This document shows positions 48,939 to 59,138 of a stretch of 64,000 bases of DNA, piece by piece. Location: assembly GCA_020796225.1 (NCBI GenBank), contig CM036765.1, forward strand, positions 2,750,228 through 2,814,227, given 5' to 3'. The notes below the pieces were generated by a model. The model was not told the DNA's origin. It did not search any database and saw nothing but the letters and a program-made list of their open reading frames with translations. Positions within the stretch are counted from its first letter, which is position 1. Each line of letters opens with the position of its first letter. The translations under genes and the position numbers were made by a program. This DNA is from Arion vulgaris (lineage: Eukaryota; Mollusca; Gastropoda; Stylommatophora; Arionidae).

Positions 48939-49119
48939 ATCGAGAATAGGTATGGACAAAAAAGCGACATCAATGCTCTAAAACAAAACCACCGCCCCCT
49001 ATAATATAGACGAATTGGCTGTGAAGAAAACATACGAAGATTTCGGCAAAGAAGATAAAGGGTATTCTCTGTTTCGACTGCGCAAGATATGCATACCGAT
49101 TTGTGCAAGAGGGGAAAAC

Positions 49120-49450
49120 CATGCAAGAAGCCCCGGTAACATCAACCGGTCCAAAACAGGAGTTGTTAGTCAAAACCGTGGCCTCCACTGATGATGATGA
49201 TGATGCTCGTCCATCACGGGTGATGATCACACAAATTTTCATCCAAGGGAATGTAGTTGCGTTATGTTTGTCTGTGTGTGCGTAGATGACTAGTGAGCCC
49301 GATCCGGCTTGAAATGTTCTTGTACAGTGTGGGCAAAGTATACTTGCACTTGTGGTAAGTTTTACTGCCTTTCTACTTTGACGTTTTTGTTCCATCTGTG
49401 CTGTTCTACCTGCCTCGCAGAGCAGAGGAAATACTTGAAGATCATCAATT
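49120..49450 (-). mobile_element. LINE C-terminal end with zinc-finger-like motif
   Basis: Minus strand EQKRQSRKAVKLTTSASILC, CPHCTRTFQAGSGSLV with YAHTDKH, and VIITRDGRASSSSSVEAT. The C-x2-C...H-x3-H unit followed by a GATGATGAT-type tail is common at LINE 3' ends. A longer 226-codon open frame runs through this into unrelated sequence. Confidence 0.55.
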
Positions 49451-49607
49451 ATGGCCTTTGTTACATAAAATAATATTACTACAATAGTCCATATTATCGA
49501 TGTTGTTAGTGTTGGCTGAATGTGAACAAGAAATACAAAAGCTGATGTGAAAGAGACAACAGAAGTAGTTATTTGCATTGGACACATTGATATAGCTAAA
49601 ACTATGG

Positions 49608-50450
49608 GATCTCTGTGGCGCAGAGTTAAGGTGTTCGCCTCTCGTTCCAAGGCACTCGGTTCGTCTTTCGCGTGGAGCGAATATTTTCCCGTAGATCTCT
49701 GATTTTATTGTAGGTATGATCGGGTTCGTAGTCCTACCGGAGACGGACGACACGGAGGTCACGTGCTCAAGTTAAGCATGTAAAAGAACTATAGACAATT
49801 GTTGAAAATTGATAAGAGTCGGCTGCACAGCCGCAGACGGGACAAAATTCATTATAAATATTACAATAAAATTCATTATAAATATTACAATAAAATTCAT
49901 TATAAATATTACAATAAAATTCATTATAAATATCGCTCGAGTGGTTACCAGGGCCCAAATATGGGGTGTAAAGAATAGAACAACTGTTACCTCTCATGCA
50001 TGTCGTAAGAGGCGACGAAGGAGGTTTGGCTGAAATCGGATGCACATGTCCTAACCGTGTAGAAATCTATGCGTTTAGGTACCTACCAAACCAATGTGCA
50101 ACTTATACACGTTCTTGGCAAAGATCAAACATATCAAAAGAGTGATTAAAATTGGTCGTAAAGAACGAACGCAGCAAAGAAGAAGAAGAAGATTATAAAT
50201 ATTACAATAAAATTCATTATAATTATTAAAATAAAATTCATTATAATTATTAAAATAAAATTCATTATAAATATTACAATAAAATTCATACAAAAATGTT
50301 TACTATTTTCAGAATTACATCTGGGAACCTCGCCTGTGCTACGGAGTTTGAGCACTGTGGATAAAATCGTCATGTGTAAGAAATAGATCGGAGCACATAT
50401 GGTTATTCGCCGAAGTGCATTTATAATGGTCCAATCAATCAATACAATTA
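49608..50450 (+). mobile_element. SINE-B variant, split by SINE-A2
   Basis: Starts GGATCTCTGTGGCGCAGAG, then GGAGACGGACGACACGGAGG and GCAGACGGGACAAAATTCAT. Its 3' part resumes after the insertion (CTGTGCTACGGAGTTTGAGC, GATCGGAGCACATATGGTTA) and ends AATCAATCAAT. A 24-bp array (49850-49933 and 50192-50290) of ATTACAATAAAATTCATTAT lies in the middle. Confidence 0.8.
49934..50191 (+). mobile_element. SINE-A2 element
   Basis: Starts CGCTCGAGTGGTTACCAG, has the core CATGTCGTAAGAGGCGAC shared with SINE-A, then a different 3' half (ACGTTCTTGGCAAAGATCAA, GATTAAAATTGGTCGTAA) and an AGAAGAAGAAGAAG tail. ATTATAAATAT occurs on both sides (49923-49933 and 50192-50202), but the surrounding array contains the same phrase, so the duplication is only suggestive. 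Confidence 0.8.
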
Positions 50451-50799
50451 ATACTGTGGTAATAAGCAAGACATGTAAAGGTCAAAGTTGAACAAAAATC
50501 GAAAAGAAAGTTCACTAAGTTTTTTATATGTTGACATACAACAACAGAAAATGGAAGATGTAAAAATGAGATCACGAACAGAATCAATCAATCAATAGTC
50601 TCATACCTACAGTTGTAGACGATCACGTCTCTGCAAAATTATATCTCCTGATGCAATGAATCAGTTCATGCATCGATCTTTTGTCGAACAACGATGTCAG
50701 AACATCCAAGATCTTCTCCCTCTGCCTTCCACGATCTATCCTTTCCTGTATTTTATAAGTTGTCACCAAATGTACTAAATCTTTTCTTTCCTTGCATTA

Positions 50800-50925
50800 C
50801 ATTGCCCGATTCTTATTTTTAATAAGGTTTCTTTGTGTTTCTTTTAAAATCGGATCATTTGTTTTCTTTGCTGCCCATGGTATTTTGAGCATTCTTCTGT
50901 AAAATTCTTCATTCAACGAGAAATC
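50800..50925 (-). mobile_element. LINE scrap ([10 protein letters not shown] type)
   Basis: Minus strand [20 protein letters not shown], matching 16500-16640. 50451-50799 is unassigned. Confidence 0.65.
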
Positions 50926-51039
50926 CCATAGTTGTACAGTCTCCTCCAACAGATTTGGAAGGGCATACATACTGATGGTTCCTGTGGCTCGCTGATTAAA
51001 CACACTCCTCTCTGCCCTCATACATCCAGTTCTACTTGT

Positions 51040-51890
51040 ACAGCGTGGAATTCCAAACTTCTTTAAATCGCTTGTTAGATTCAATTAGAATTCCAAATTT
51101 CTTTAAATCACGATAGATTCAACTAGAATTCTAAACTTCTTTAAATCGCTGGATAGATTCAACTAGAATTCTAAACTCCTTTAAATGGCTGGATAGATTC
51201 AACTAGAATTCTAAACTTCTTTAAATCGCTTGATAGATTCAACTAGAATTTAAATCTTTAAATCGCTTGATAGATTCAACTTCAATTTTAGTTGCAATGA
51301 TCTCAATTCTTCTCTCTCTCTCACTCTTATCTCTCTCTCTTCTTCTCTCTCTTTTCTCTCTCTCTCTGCCCTCATACATACAGTTCTACTTGTACGGCGT
51401 GGAATTCTAAACTTCTTTCAATCGCTTGATAGATTCAACTAGAATTCAAAATTTCTTTTAATCGCTGGATAGATTCAACTAGAATTCCAAACTCAATCGC
51501 TTGATAGATTCAACTAAAGTTTCAAACTTCTTTCAATTGCTTGATAGATTCAACTAAAGTTTCAAATTTCTTTAAATCGCTGAATAGATTCAACTAGAGT
51601 TCCAAACTTCTTTCAACTGCTTGATAGATTCAACTAGAGTTTCAAACTTCTTTAAATCGCTGAATAGATTCAATTAGAATTCCAAACTTCTTTAAATCGC
51701 TGGATAGATTCAACTAGTTTCAAACTTCTTTAAATCGCTGGATAGATTCAACTAGAGTTTCAAACTTCTTTAAATCGCTGGATAGATTCAACTAGAGTTT
51801 CAAACTTCTTTAAATCGCTGGATAGATTCAACTAAAGTTTCAAACTTCTTTAAATCGCTGGATAGATTCAACTTCAATTTTACTTTCAAG
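51040..51890. repeat. 40-bp minisatellite in LINE
   Basis: About 20 copies of AATTCTAAACTTCTTTAAAT CGCTGGATAGATTCAACTAG with length variants, broken at 51300-51372 by a TC-rich tract and a partial copy of the LINE end (CATACAGTTCTACTTGTACG). The ancestral phrase CTTAAATCGCTGGATTGATT occurs once at 14780-14799. Confidence 0.93.
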
Positions 51891-52147
51891 GATCTAAAAC
51901 CGAATGAATGACTTGATTGCACCGGGTTTCCCCATATGGCTCGGTCCATCTAGGCAGAAATTGCACGCCATCGACCGAGAGTATTGCACAAAGCTCAAAT
52001 TCCCTATCTCCAGCACCAACAATGGGGGTCTCTGGAAAAAATGCATACGTGGACAGAACGGCGCGGTCCGTATTTGAAGCCAATATTTTCGGAACCACAA
52101 AGCAAAGGCTTGACCACAGAAACCCGATCAGTTTTAGTGTATTTATC
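51891..52147 (-). other. Unplaced block between arrays, coding-like
   Basis: Minus strand reads KTDRVSVVKPLLCGSENIGF KYGPRRSVHVC, then (after a frame change) PIVGAGDREFELCAILSVDG and FLPRWTEPYGETRCNQVIHS. It is open over about 85 codons with one shift and resembles real protein. I do not recognise it. It is absent from the related LINE at 14.6-15.1 kb. Confidence 0.4.
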
Positions 52148-52734
52148 CAACAGAAGGTTGTCAATAGACTGAAGAACATCCCACTTATCCAACAGTAGGT
52201 TGTCAATAGACTGAAGAACATCCCACTTATCCAACAGTAGGTTGTCAATAGACTGAAGAACATCCCACTTATCCAACAGTAGGTTGTCAATAGACTGAAG
52301 AACATCCCACTTATCAACAGAAGTTGTCAATAGACTGAAGAACATCCCACTTATCCAACAGTAGGTTGTCAATAGACTGAAGAACATCCCCTTATCCAAC
52401 AGAAGGTTGTCAATAGACTGAAGAACATCCCACTTATCCAACAGTAGGTTGTCAATAGACTGAAGAACATCCCACTTATCCAACAGTAGGTTGTCAATAG
52501 ACTGAAGAACATCCCACTTATCCAACAGTAGGTTGTCAATAGACTGAAGAACATCCCACTTATCCAACAGAAGGTTGTCAATAGACTGAAGAACATCCCA
52601 CTTATCCAACAGTAGGTTGTCAATAGACTGAAGAACATCCCACTTATCCAACAGTAGGTTGTCAATAGACTGAAGAACATCCCACTTATCCAACAGAAGG
52701 TTGTCAATAGACTGAAGAACATCCCCTTATCACA
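52148..52734. repeat. 42-bp minisatellite in LINE
   Basis: About 14 copies of CAACAGTAGGTTGTCAATAG ACTGAAGAACATCCCACTTATC. The length is divisible by three, so one minus-strand frame repeats DKWDVLQSIDNLLL. The ancestral phrase (CCAACAGTAGATCGACAAGA, GAAGAACATCCTCTTAT) occurs once at 14826-14868. Confidence 0.95.
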
Positions 52735-52849
52735 CTAAACTTTTCCTCAATCAATGATCTCGATGTAAGCTTGCCCGCTTTCTCATTGCCACAAACACCC
52801 ACATGTCCAGGACAATAAATCCACATGAGTCTCTGGAGGTAGACGACAC

Positions 52850-53404
52850 CCACTCATACCGTAGCCAGACATCCACTCACACCGTAGCCAGACACCCACT
52901 CATACCGTAGCCAGACATCCACTACTAGCCAGACACCACTCATACCGTAACCAGACATCCACTCCACTAGCCAGACACCCCTCATACCGAGCCAGACACC
53001 CACTCATCGTAGCCAGACATCCCTCATACCGTAGCCAGACATCCACCCTACCGTAGCCAGACATCCACTCACACTAGCTGACACCCACTCATACAGCCAG
53101 ACACCCACTCATACGTAGCCAGACATCCACTCATACTGAGCCAGACATCCACTCATACCGTAGCCAGACACCCCTCATACCGTAGCCAGACATCCACTCA
53201 CACCGTAGCCAGACACGCACTCTACTGCCAGACATCCACTCTACCTAGCCAGACACCCTCATACCGAGCCAGACATCCCCATACTAGCCAGACACCCACT
53301 CATACCGTAGCCAGACACCCACTCATACCGTAGCCAGACTTCCACTCATACGTGCAGACATCCCTCAACCGTAGCCAGACACCCACTCTACGTAGCCAGA
53401 CATT
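52850..53404. repeat. 22-bp minisatellite in LINE
   Basis: About 25 copies of CACTCATACCGTAGCCAGAC AC/AT. Many copies are damaged by one- to four-base losses. The ancestral phrase (GACGACATCCTTTCAAACCG) occurs once at 14982-15001. Confidence 0.9.
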
Positions 53405-53464
53405 CTAAATCTTCCGAAGCATTAACCGAGAGTCAGATACAACAATGACTGTAGTAAATATCTG

Positions 53465-53870
53465 TAATACTGCTTTTTATTGGATGTAGGACAAGGAGGT
53501 GGGTGGGGGTGATGCAGAATTTAATGATCCCATGGCTAGTGCAGTCGCCGCGAAATTGTTCAGGTTAGGATGTTTCTGTATGCCCCGACAGAAAAAACTC
53601 TCCTTGGCAGTACCTGGAATTGAACCCAGGCCTCCCGAATGGTAGCCCAACCTGCTGCCTTGCAGATCGGCTGGGGACAGCCAAAAGCTGACGGAGAGCG
53701 AACATAGTAAACGCTGGCTGAAACCGGACACGTCGCTGAAGGATAAGCACTAGAGCTCCAAATGGCGCTGAATGATGTGACGTAAAAAAACGTTCTTGGC
53801 AAAGGATATATAATCACAACAAGAATGATCAAAATGGTAGAAAAGACCGATAGAAGATGAAGAATGGGAG
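53465..53870 (-). mobile_element. SINE-E copy (tRNA-like head)
   Basis: Minus strand carries the B box CTGGGTTCAATTCCAGGT within a tRNA-like stem. The other end (GTTCTTGGCAAAGGATATAT, AATGATCAAAATGGTAG) resembles the 3' half of SINE-A2. 53871-54279 is unassigned. Confidence 0.6.
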
Positions 53871-54279
53871 CCGCTTTAATCCATTCGGTCAGGCGCTCCA
53901 CCGAAGAATAAAAGACAATTCAAAAAACAAAGTTGACATATGTAGATCGTTAAGTATAGCCAGTTGTCTATGCACACTGGCGGAACGTTTTGTCAATAGA
54001 TGACTGACGTGGTCTCAGGAAAACAATACAATTCTGCTGATTTAACATGTTGGCAGAATAGACAAACTGAAGATCATTGGCCTCTTTGTCTCAGGACACA
54101 CAGGTTTTGCGTCACGAAGTATGTTCTGCGACGACTCACGTTTCTTGTGGCTGTAGTGGCCTATTCTGGAGTGGCAATCCTTGCCACATTGCTGTAGGTA
54201 AAACTGGAGACTGGAGCTGATACATGTGATGATCTCACTGACCTCTACGTTCTCTTTTGCCTCCACATGTGATGGTGTT

Positions 54280-55625
54280 TTCTTCTTTTCTTTTTGAGCC
54301 GCCCCTCACTGCCGCTCGCAATGCTTGCCTGTTTTAGGTCAGCCGCTCCTATTGTTCTTTGTCTATGCCGCATGAAGTTAGATCATGTTTGCAGGTGTCA
54401 ATGAAGCGTAATAATGGGTGCCCTTGCTGTCTAGTACCAGTTGTGAGTTATCCATATAGAACCTTCTTTGGGATTCTGTCATCGCTCATGCGGCACGTGT
54501 CCCAGCCATCTCAGACGTCGCTGACTCAGCAAGGTGTGCATGCTTGAAATGTCAGCACTGCCCAGGACTTCTATTTTGGGAGATGTGGTCTTGCCATCGG
54601 ATGTTATACATTCGCCTGCGACAGTGCATATGGAAGGTGTTGAGGCGATGTTCTTGTCTAGCATATGTGGTCCACGTCTCAATCCCTACAGCAGAGTGCT
54701 GAGAACACAAGCCCTGAGAATACTTGTGTCTTGGTGTTTCTTGTGAGTGCCCTATTTTCCCATACACGCTTTACTAATTTAAAAATAGCAGTGGAAGCCT
54801 TCCCAAATGCGACTACTAATTTCATCATCGAGGGAGAGGTTGCTGCTGATGACAGAGCCAATGTATGCAAAGGGCAAAGATGTTGACTACTTCGAGCGTA
54901 TGATTACCAATGTTGATAGATGGGGCTCTGCTAATATCATGGAACACGATATTTGTTTTCTTCCGGCCGATAGTCAGGCCAAATTCATTTGATGCTGCGG
55001 CAAATCTGTCCATGAGGTGTTGTAGCCCTTCCTCTGTGTGTGAGGTTAATGCTGCATCATCGGCAAACAGAAGTTTCCTGGTGACTCTTTGGTCTTTGTT
55101 TTGAGCCACGCCATGTTGAATAATTTTCCATCTGATCTTGTGTGAAGAAATATTCCTACTTTGGCAGATTCACAAGCATGAGAGAGAAGCAGGGAGAAAA
55201 TATCCCAAAGAGTGTGAGCGCAAGCACACACCCTGCTTGACGCCGATGTTGATAGGAAAAGCGCAGGAAGAGGCCCCATCAAACATCACTGTACCCTTCA
55301 TGTTGTTATGGAATGATGTTATGATTTTAAGCAGTGTGGGAAGGCAGCCGATTTTTTTCAAAAGCTTGAAGAGGCCAACTCTACTCACTAGGTCAAATGC
55401 CTTTGTTAGATCTATGAAGGCAATATACAGTGGGATTCTTTGTTCGCGACATTTCTCCTGCAGTTGTCTCAAGGAGAATAATATGTCGATAGTGGATCTG
55501 TTGGATCTAAATCCACATTGTGACTCAGGGTATACTTGGTGTGCTAGCTTTTGTAGCCAATTTTGAACTGAAACTGAAGATACAATCACACTAACTGTCC
55601 AAGAAGTAGAAGACGCATTAAAAGA
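54280..55625 (-). mobile_element. LINE reverse transcriptase fragment
   Basis: Minus strand, in order: QVYPESQCGFRSNRSTIDIL, YIAFIDLTKAFDLVSRVGLF, INIGVKQGV, KLLFADDAALTSHTEEGLQH (catalytic FADD present), SINIGNHTLEVV, LALSSAATSPSMMKLVVAFG (frameshifted), VFSGLVFSALC, and RLRWLGHVPHE at the end. There are several frameshifts, so it is not active. Confidence 0.85.
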
Positions 55626-55631
55626 GATTGT

Positions 55632-56009
55632 TTGACAGGACCATCATTACTGCACTTCGGAGAGTAACCATGTGTGCTCCGATCTCTTCTTACACAGGAA
55701 GATCTCAGCTGCAGTGCACTAACTCCGCAGCACCGACGGTGGTCCCGATGTAATTTTGAAGATGGTGAAGATATTTTTGCAGGAATTTTATTTTTAATCT
55801 TTTCTAATGAACTTTGCCCACAGCGGCTTTCCAGTTTGCTCTTCTCGATTTTGAACTGCCAAGGGTTCTTTTACGTGCTCAAATTTAACACAGGATCTAC
55901 ATTTTATCGTCCGTCTCCGATAGGACTTCGATCTTACCTACACTAAGATCAGAGATCTCTTGAAAAATATCTAGATGGCTCCACGAGGGAGTGAACCTGG
56001 TACCTTTGG
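55632..56009 (-). mobile_element. SINE-B copy
   Basis: Plus strand GACCATCATTACTGCACTTC, GCTGCAGTGCACTAACTCCG, CGTCCGTCTCCGATAGGACT and GTGAACCTGGTACCTTTGGT. It is truncated within its tRNA-like head, exactly where the next array starts. Confidence 0.85.
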
Positions 56010-56767
56010 TATTTGTAGTTCACACAGAGATCCGTGTAGTCTTCTGTCGAGTGTTGTTTCGTTAGTCCAGTGAGTTTGCCTCAGTATATCATACTTTGGT
56101 ATTTGTAGTTCACACAGAGATCCATGTAGTCTTCTGTCGAGTGTTGTTTCGTTAGGCTAGTCAGTTTGCCTCAGTATATCATATTTGTAGTTCACACAGA
56201 GGTCCGTGTAGTCTTCTGTCGAGTGTTGTTTCGTTAGGTCAGTCAGTTTGCCTCAGTATATCATACTTTGGTATTTGTAGTTCACACAGAGATCCGTGTA
56301 GTCTTCTGTCCAGTGTTGTTTCGTTAGGCCAGTGAGTTTGCCTCAGTATATCATATTTGTAGTTCACACAGAGATCCATGTAGTCTTCTGTCCAGTGTTG
56401 TTTCGTTAGGCCAGTGAGTTTGCCTCAGTATATCATATTTGTAGTTCACACAGAGATCCGTATAGTCTTCTGTCCAGTGTTGTTTCGTTAGGCCAGTGAG
56501 TTTGCCTCAGTATATCATATTTGTAGTTCACACAGAGATCCGTGTAGTCTTCTGTCGAGTGTTGTTTCGTTAGGTCAGTGAGTTTGCCTCAGTATATCAT
56601 ATTTGTAGTTCACACAGAGGTCCGTGTAGTCTTCTGTCCAGTGTTGTTTCGTTAGTCCAGTGAGTTTGCCTCAGTATATCATATTTGTAGTTCACACAGA
56701 GGTCCGTATAGTCTTCTGTCGAGTGTTGTTTCGTTAGGCCAGTGAGTTTGCCTCAGTATATCATATT
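56010..56767. repeat. 82/90-bp minisatellite, about 9 copies
   Basis: Unit TTTGTAGTTCACACAGAGAT, CTTCTGTCGAGTGTTGTTTC, GTTAGGCCAGTGAGTTTGCC and TCAGTATATCAT. Long units add ACTTTGGT, the same letters as the end of the neighbouring SINE-B. Confidence 0.95.
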
Positions 56768-57119
56768 CGGGTCTTGAAGTATGTGCTCTTCTCAGTGGCG
56801 TAGCTAGGGGGCGAGGGGTGCGACCGCCCGGGTGACAGCATATGGAGGGTGACACTATGTCACCTCCAACAAAAATTTTCAGCCAGGCTAAGGTGTGAAA
56901 ATAGTCTGAAAATAGAATTGTGATAAAAACCCAACCAACACAGGAAATGTGACCGTTATGACGTCACATATTTCGAATTTGAATCTATAAACCGTCGAAA
57001 ATATTGTCTGAGCGAGTACAGCTCTTTTGGTGAGTCATTTTTCTTATATTTTTATTATAATTTATTTCGAACAATGTTCGAAATAAATGACGACCATGGC
57101 TTTGTCGAATTATATGAAA

Positions 57120-57190
57120 GAACGTCGACGACAGCATAATATCAATGGAAGCTGTCGAAAGACGACAGCTTCCATTGATATTATGATGGG
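57120..57190. repeat. Perfect 23-bp stem hairpin in hAT 5' region
   Basis: CATAATATCAATGGAAGCTG TCG (57135-57157) is the exact reverse complement of 57163-57185, with loop AAAGA. A second palindrome with 13-bp arms, ATTTATTTCGAAC / GTTCGAAATAAAT, lies at about 57060-57089. Confidence 0.95.
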
Positions 57191-59138
57191 CATGTACAGT
57201 CCGCAAGATGCAAGGATGTACATTTGACAAAGCAGTTGTTTACCATTTACAAACTACAATGGACATTTATGAAATTTTCGTCAAATTTATAGGACTAAAA
57301 ACAGAAAGTAAAATATAAATAAAAGAACTTTTTAAAAATCTCCTTTTGCTAATGGACTAAAAAGCAGAAAATAAAATATAAATAAAAATAACTTAATATC
57401 TGATAACAAGTTTCTTCCGTGACCTATGAATTTTGAAACCTACTTATAAATACCGATGTTGCTCTAGTCCCGATAGAACGATATTGTAAAAAGTTTTTTT
57501 ATTTATATTTTATTTATTTTCAGAACCGGAAACCCAATAACAATGACGTCAAAATCGCACCAGCGGCTATCAGCAACGGCAAGCCAAAAAGGCCAAGGAT
57601 GCAGCGCTAAATGCTATGAAAGGGTCTTTGCTGAAGTGGACACAGAAACCAGAAACTGTCAAAAGTTCTGATTGTATTGACGCTGAAGGAACGTCGCATG
57701 AACAACAATTCGAAAGCCATTGTTCAAGCGATAGCGAGCAACCGAGAGACAGAGACAACGAGCAAACTGACATTGAAGAACAATATGATGCAGCAATTGC
57801 AACTCCATTAGAAGAAGAGTTTGAAACCTCGGCCGCCAGCACCACCAGTAATTTGTCAATATTCAACGACGTGTCATCGTGGCAAATTCCTGTGCCTGAT
57901 AGTGTCAGAACTGATGTCATCAAAAGGGGCAGCGAGCCATTCCAGAATAAGCAGGGGCCTTTCAAGTCGGTCAAAAGGACAGGTGCAAAGGTTAAAGGTG
58001 AATTGCGGCAACTCTCTACAGCTTGGTTTTATTACTCATTGTCAAATGGCGACAGGGTGCTACGCTCGTGGATGGCGTACTCGCTGCGTCACGGAAAGTT
58101 GTACTGCTTCTGCTGTCGGTTATTTGCCAAAGATGACAAGGCTCCTGGAACGTCTGCTTTCGTCACTGGTTTCGAAGCCTGGTGGAAGCTAAATCCGAAA
58201 ATTGCCAAGCATGAACAATCAAAGGATCATCTGTCGTGCTTGGAGAAGTGGAAAACACTGGCTTCAGGACTCCAGCTGCAAACAACCATCGATGCAGCAA
58301 CCATTTCCCTGATGGAGAAAGAGAAAAAGAAGTTCAGAGACATTCTGCACAGAGTTTTAGATGTGATACTTTTCCTTGCACGACAGAACCTGTCATTTAG
58401 AGGACATCGAGAGGATGTGTCATCATTAAACAAAGGTAACTTCTTGGAGCTTGTTGAATTGTTATCTCACTACGATGTAGCGTTAAGAGAACATCTTGTC
58501 AGACTCCAGGAAAGAACAGACAGTCAGGTAGTATGTTCATACATGTCACCTGAAACACAAAACGAGTTCATTTCTCTTTTGGCAAAACACGTGACTGGAA
58601 AACTCGTTTCTGACATCAACAATGCAAAGTACTTTGGCATACTTTTTGATAGCACACCGGACGTTTCGCATACAGATCAAATGTCAACCGTAATTAGATA
58701 TGTACACATCAGCGGTGGTACAGTTGAAGTGCGGGAGTCATTTCTTGGATTTTTTCATCTGAAAGGTAAAACAGCTACTGCATTGACTGGCGATATCCTC
58801 GAGAAACTAGAAAACGAAGGACTGGATATTCAGTTATGTCGCGGTCAAGGGTACGATAATGCAGCAAGCATGGCTGGAATCCACGGTGGTGTGCAACAAA
58901 AGATCAAAGACATTAATCCGAAGGCAATTTTTGTACCTTGTTCCAATCATTCTTTGAACCTTTGTGGCAAACATTCGTTTGCTAACAATCCGTCTTGTGT
59001 AACGTTTTTTAGAAGTCTTGAGGCGCTGTACACTTTTTTTGCTCTGTCGACCCATCGCTGGGATGTACTAGTGAAATACACAGGTCTAACAGTGAAGAGA
59101 CTGTCCACAACTCGCTGGAGTGCACATGCTGATGCAGT

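Larger units (their letters stand above)
50930..53460 (-). mobile_element. RNase H LINE C-terminus with three internal arrays
   Basis: Minus-strand order: VIVVSDSRLMLRKI (RNase H DSQS position, 53455-53410), a 22-bp array, LMWIYCPGHVGVCGNEKAGK L (52840-52770), a 42-bp array, an unplaced block, a 40-bp array, and finally CMRAERSVFNQRATGTISMY AL (51020-50960). The same element without arrays is at 14610-15090. Confidence 0.8.

Noticed and set aside
48970..49650. A 226-codon minus-strand ORF with hydrophobic stretches and Cys/His residues
   Set aside because: It runs through a SINE-B head, a LINE 3' end with a zinc-finger-like motif and GATGAT tail, and unassigned sequence. It is better explained as chance openness across repeats.
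52004..52693. 229-codon minus-strand ORF repeating DKWDVLQSIDNLLL, resembling a solenoid protein
   Set aside because: It is the 42-bp array inside a dead LINE. The repeat is identical at DNA level, and the frame breaks on both sides.
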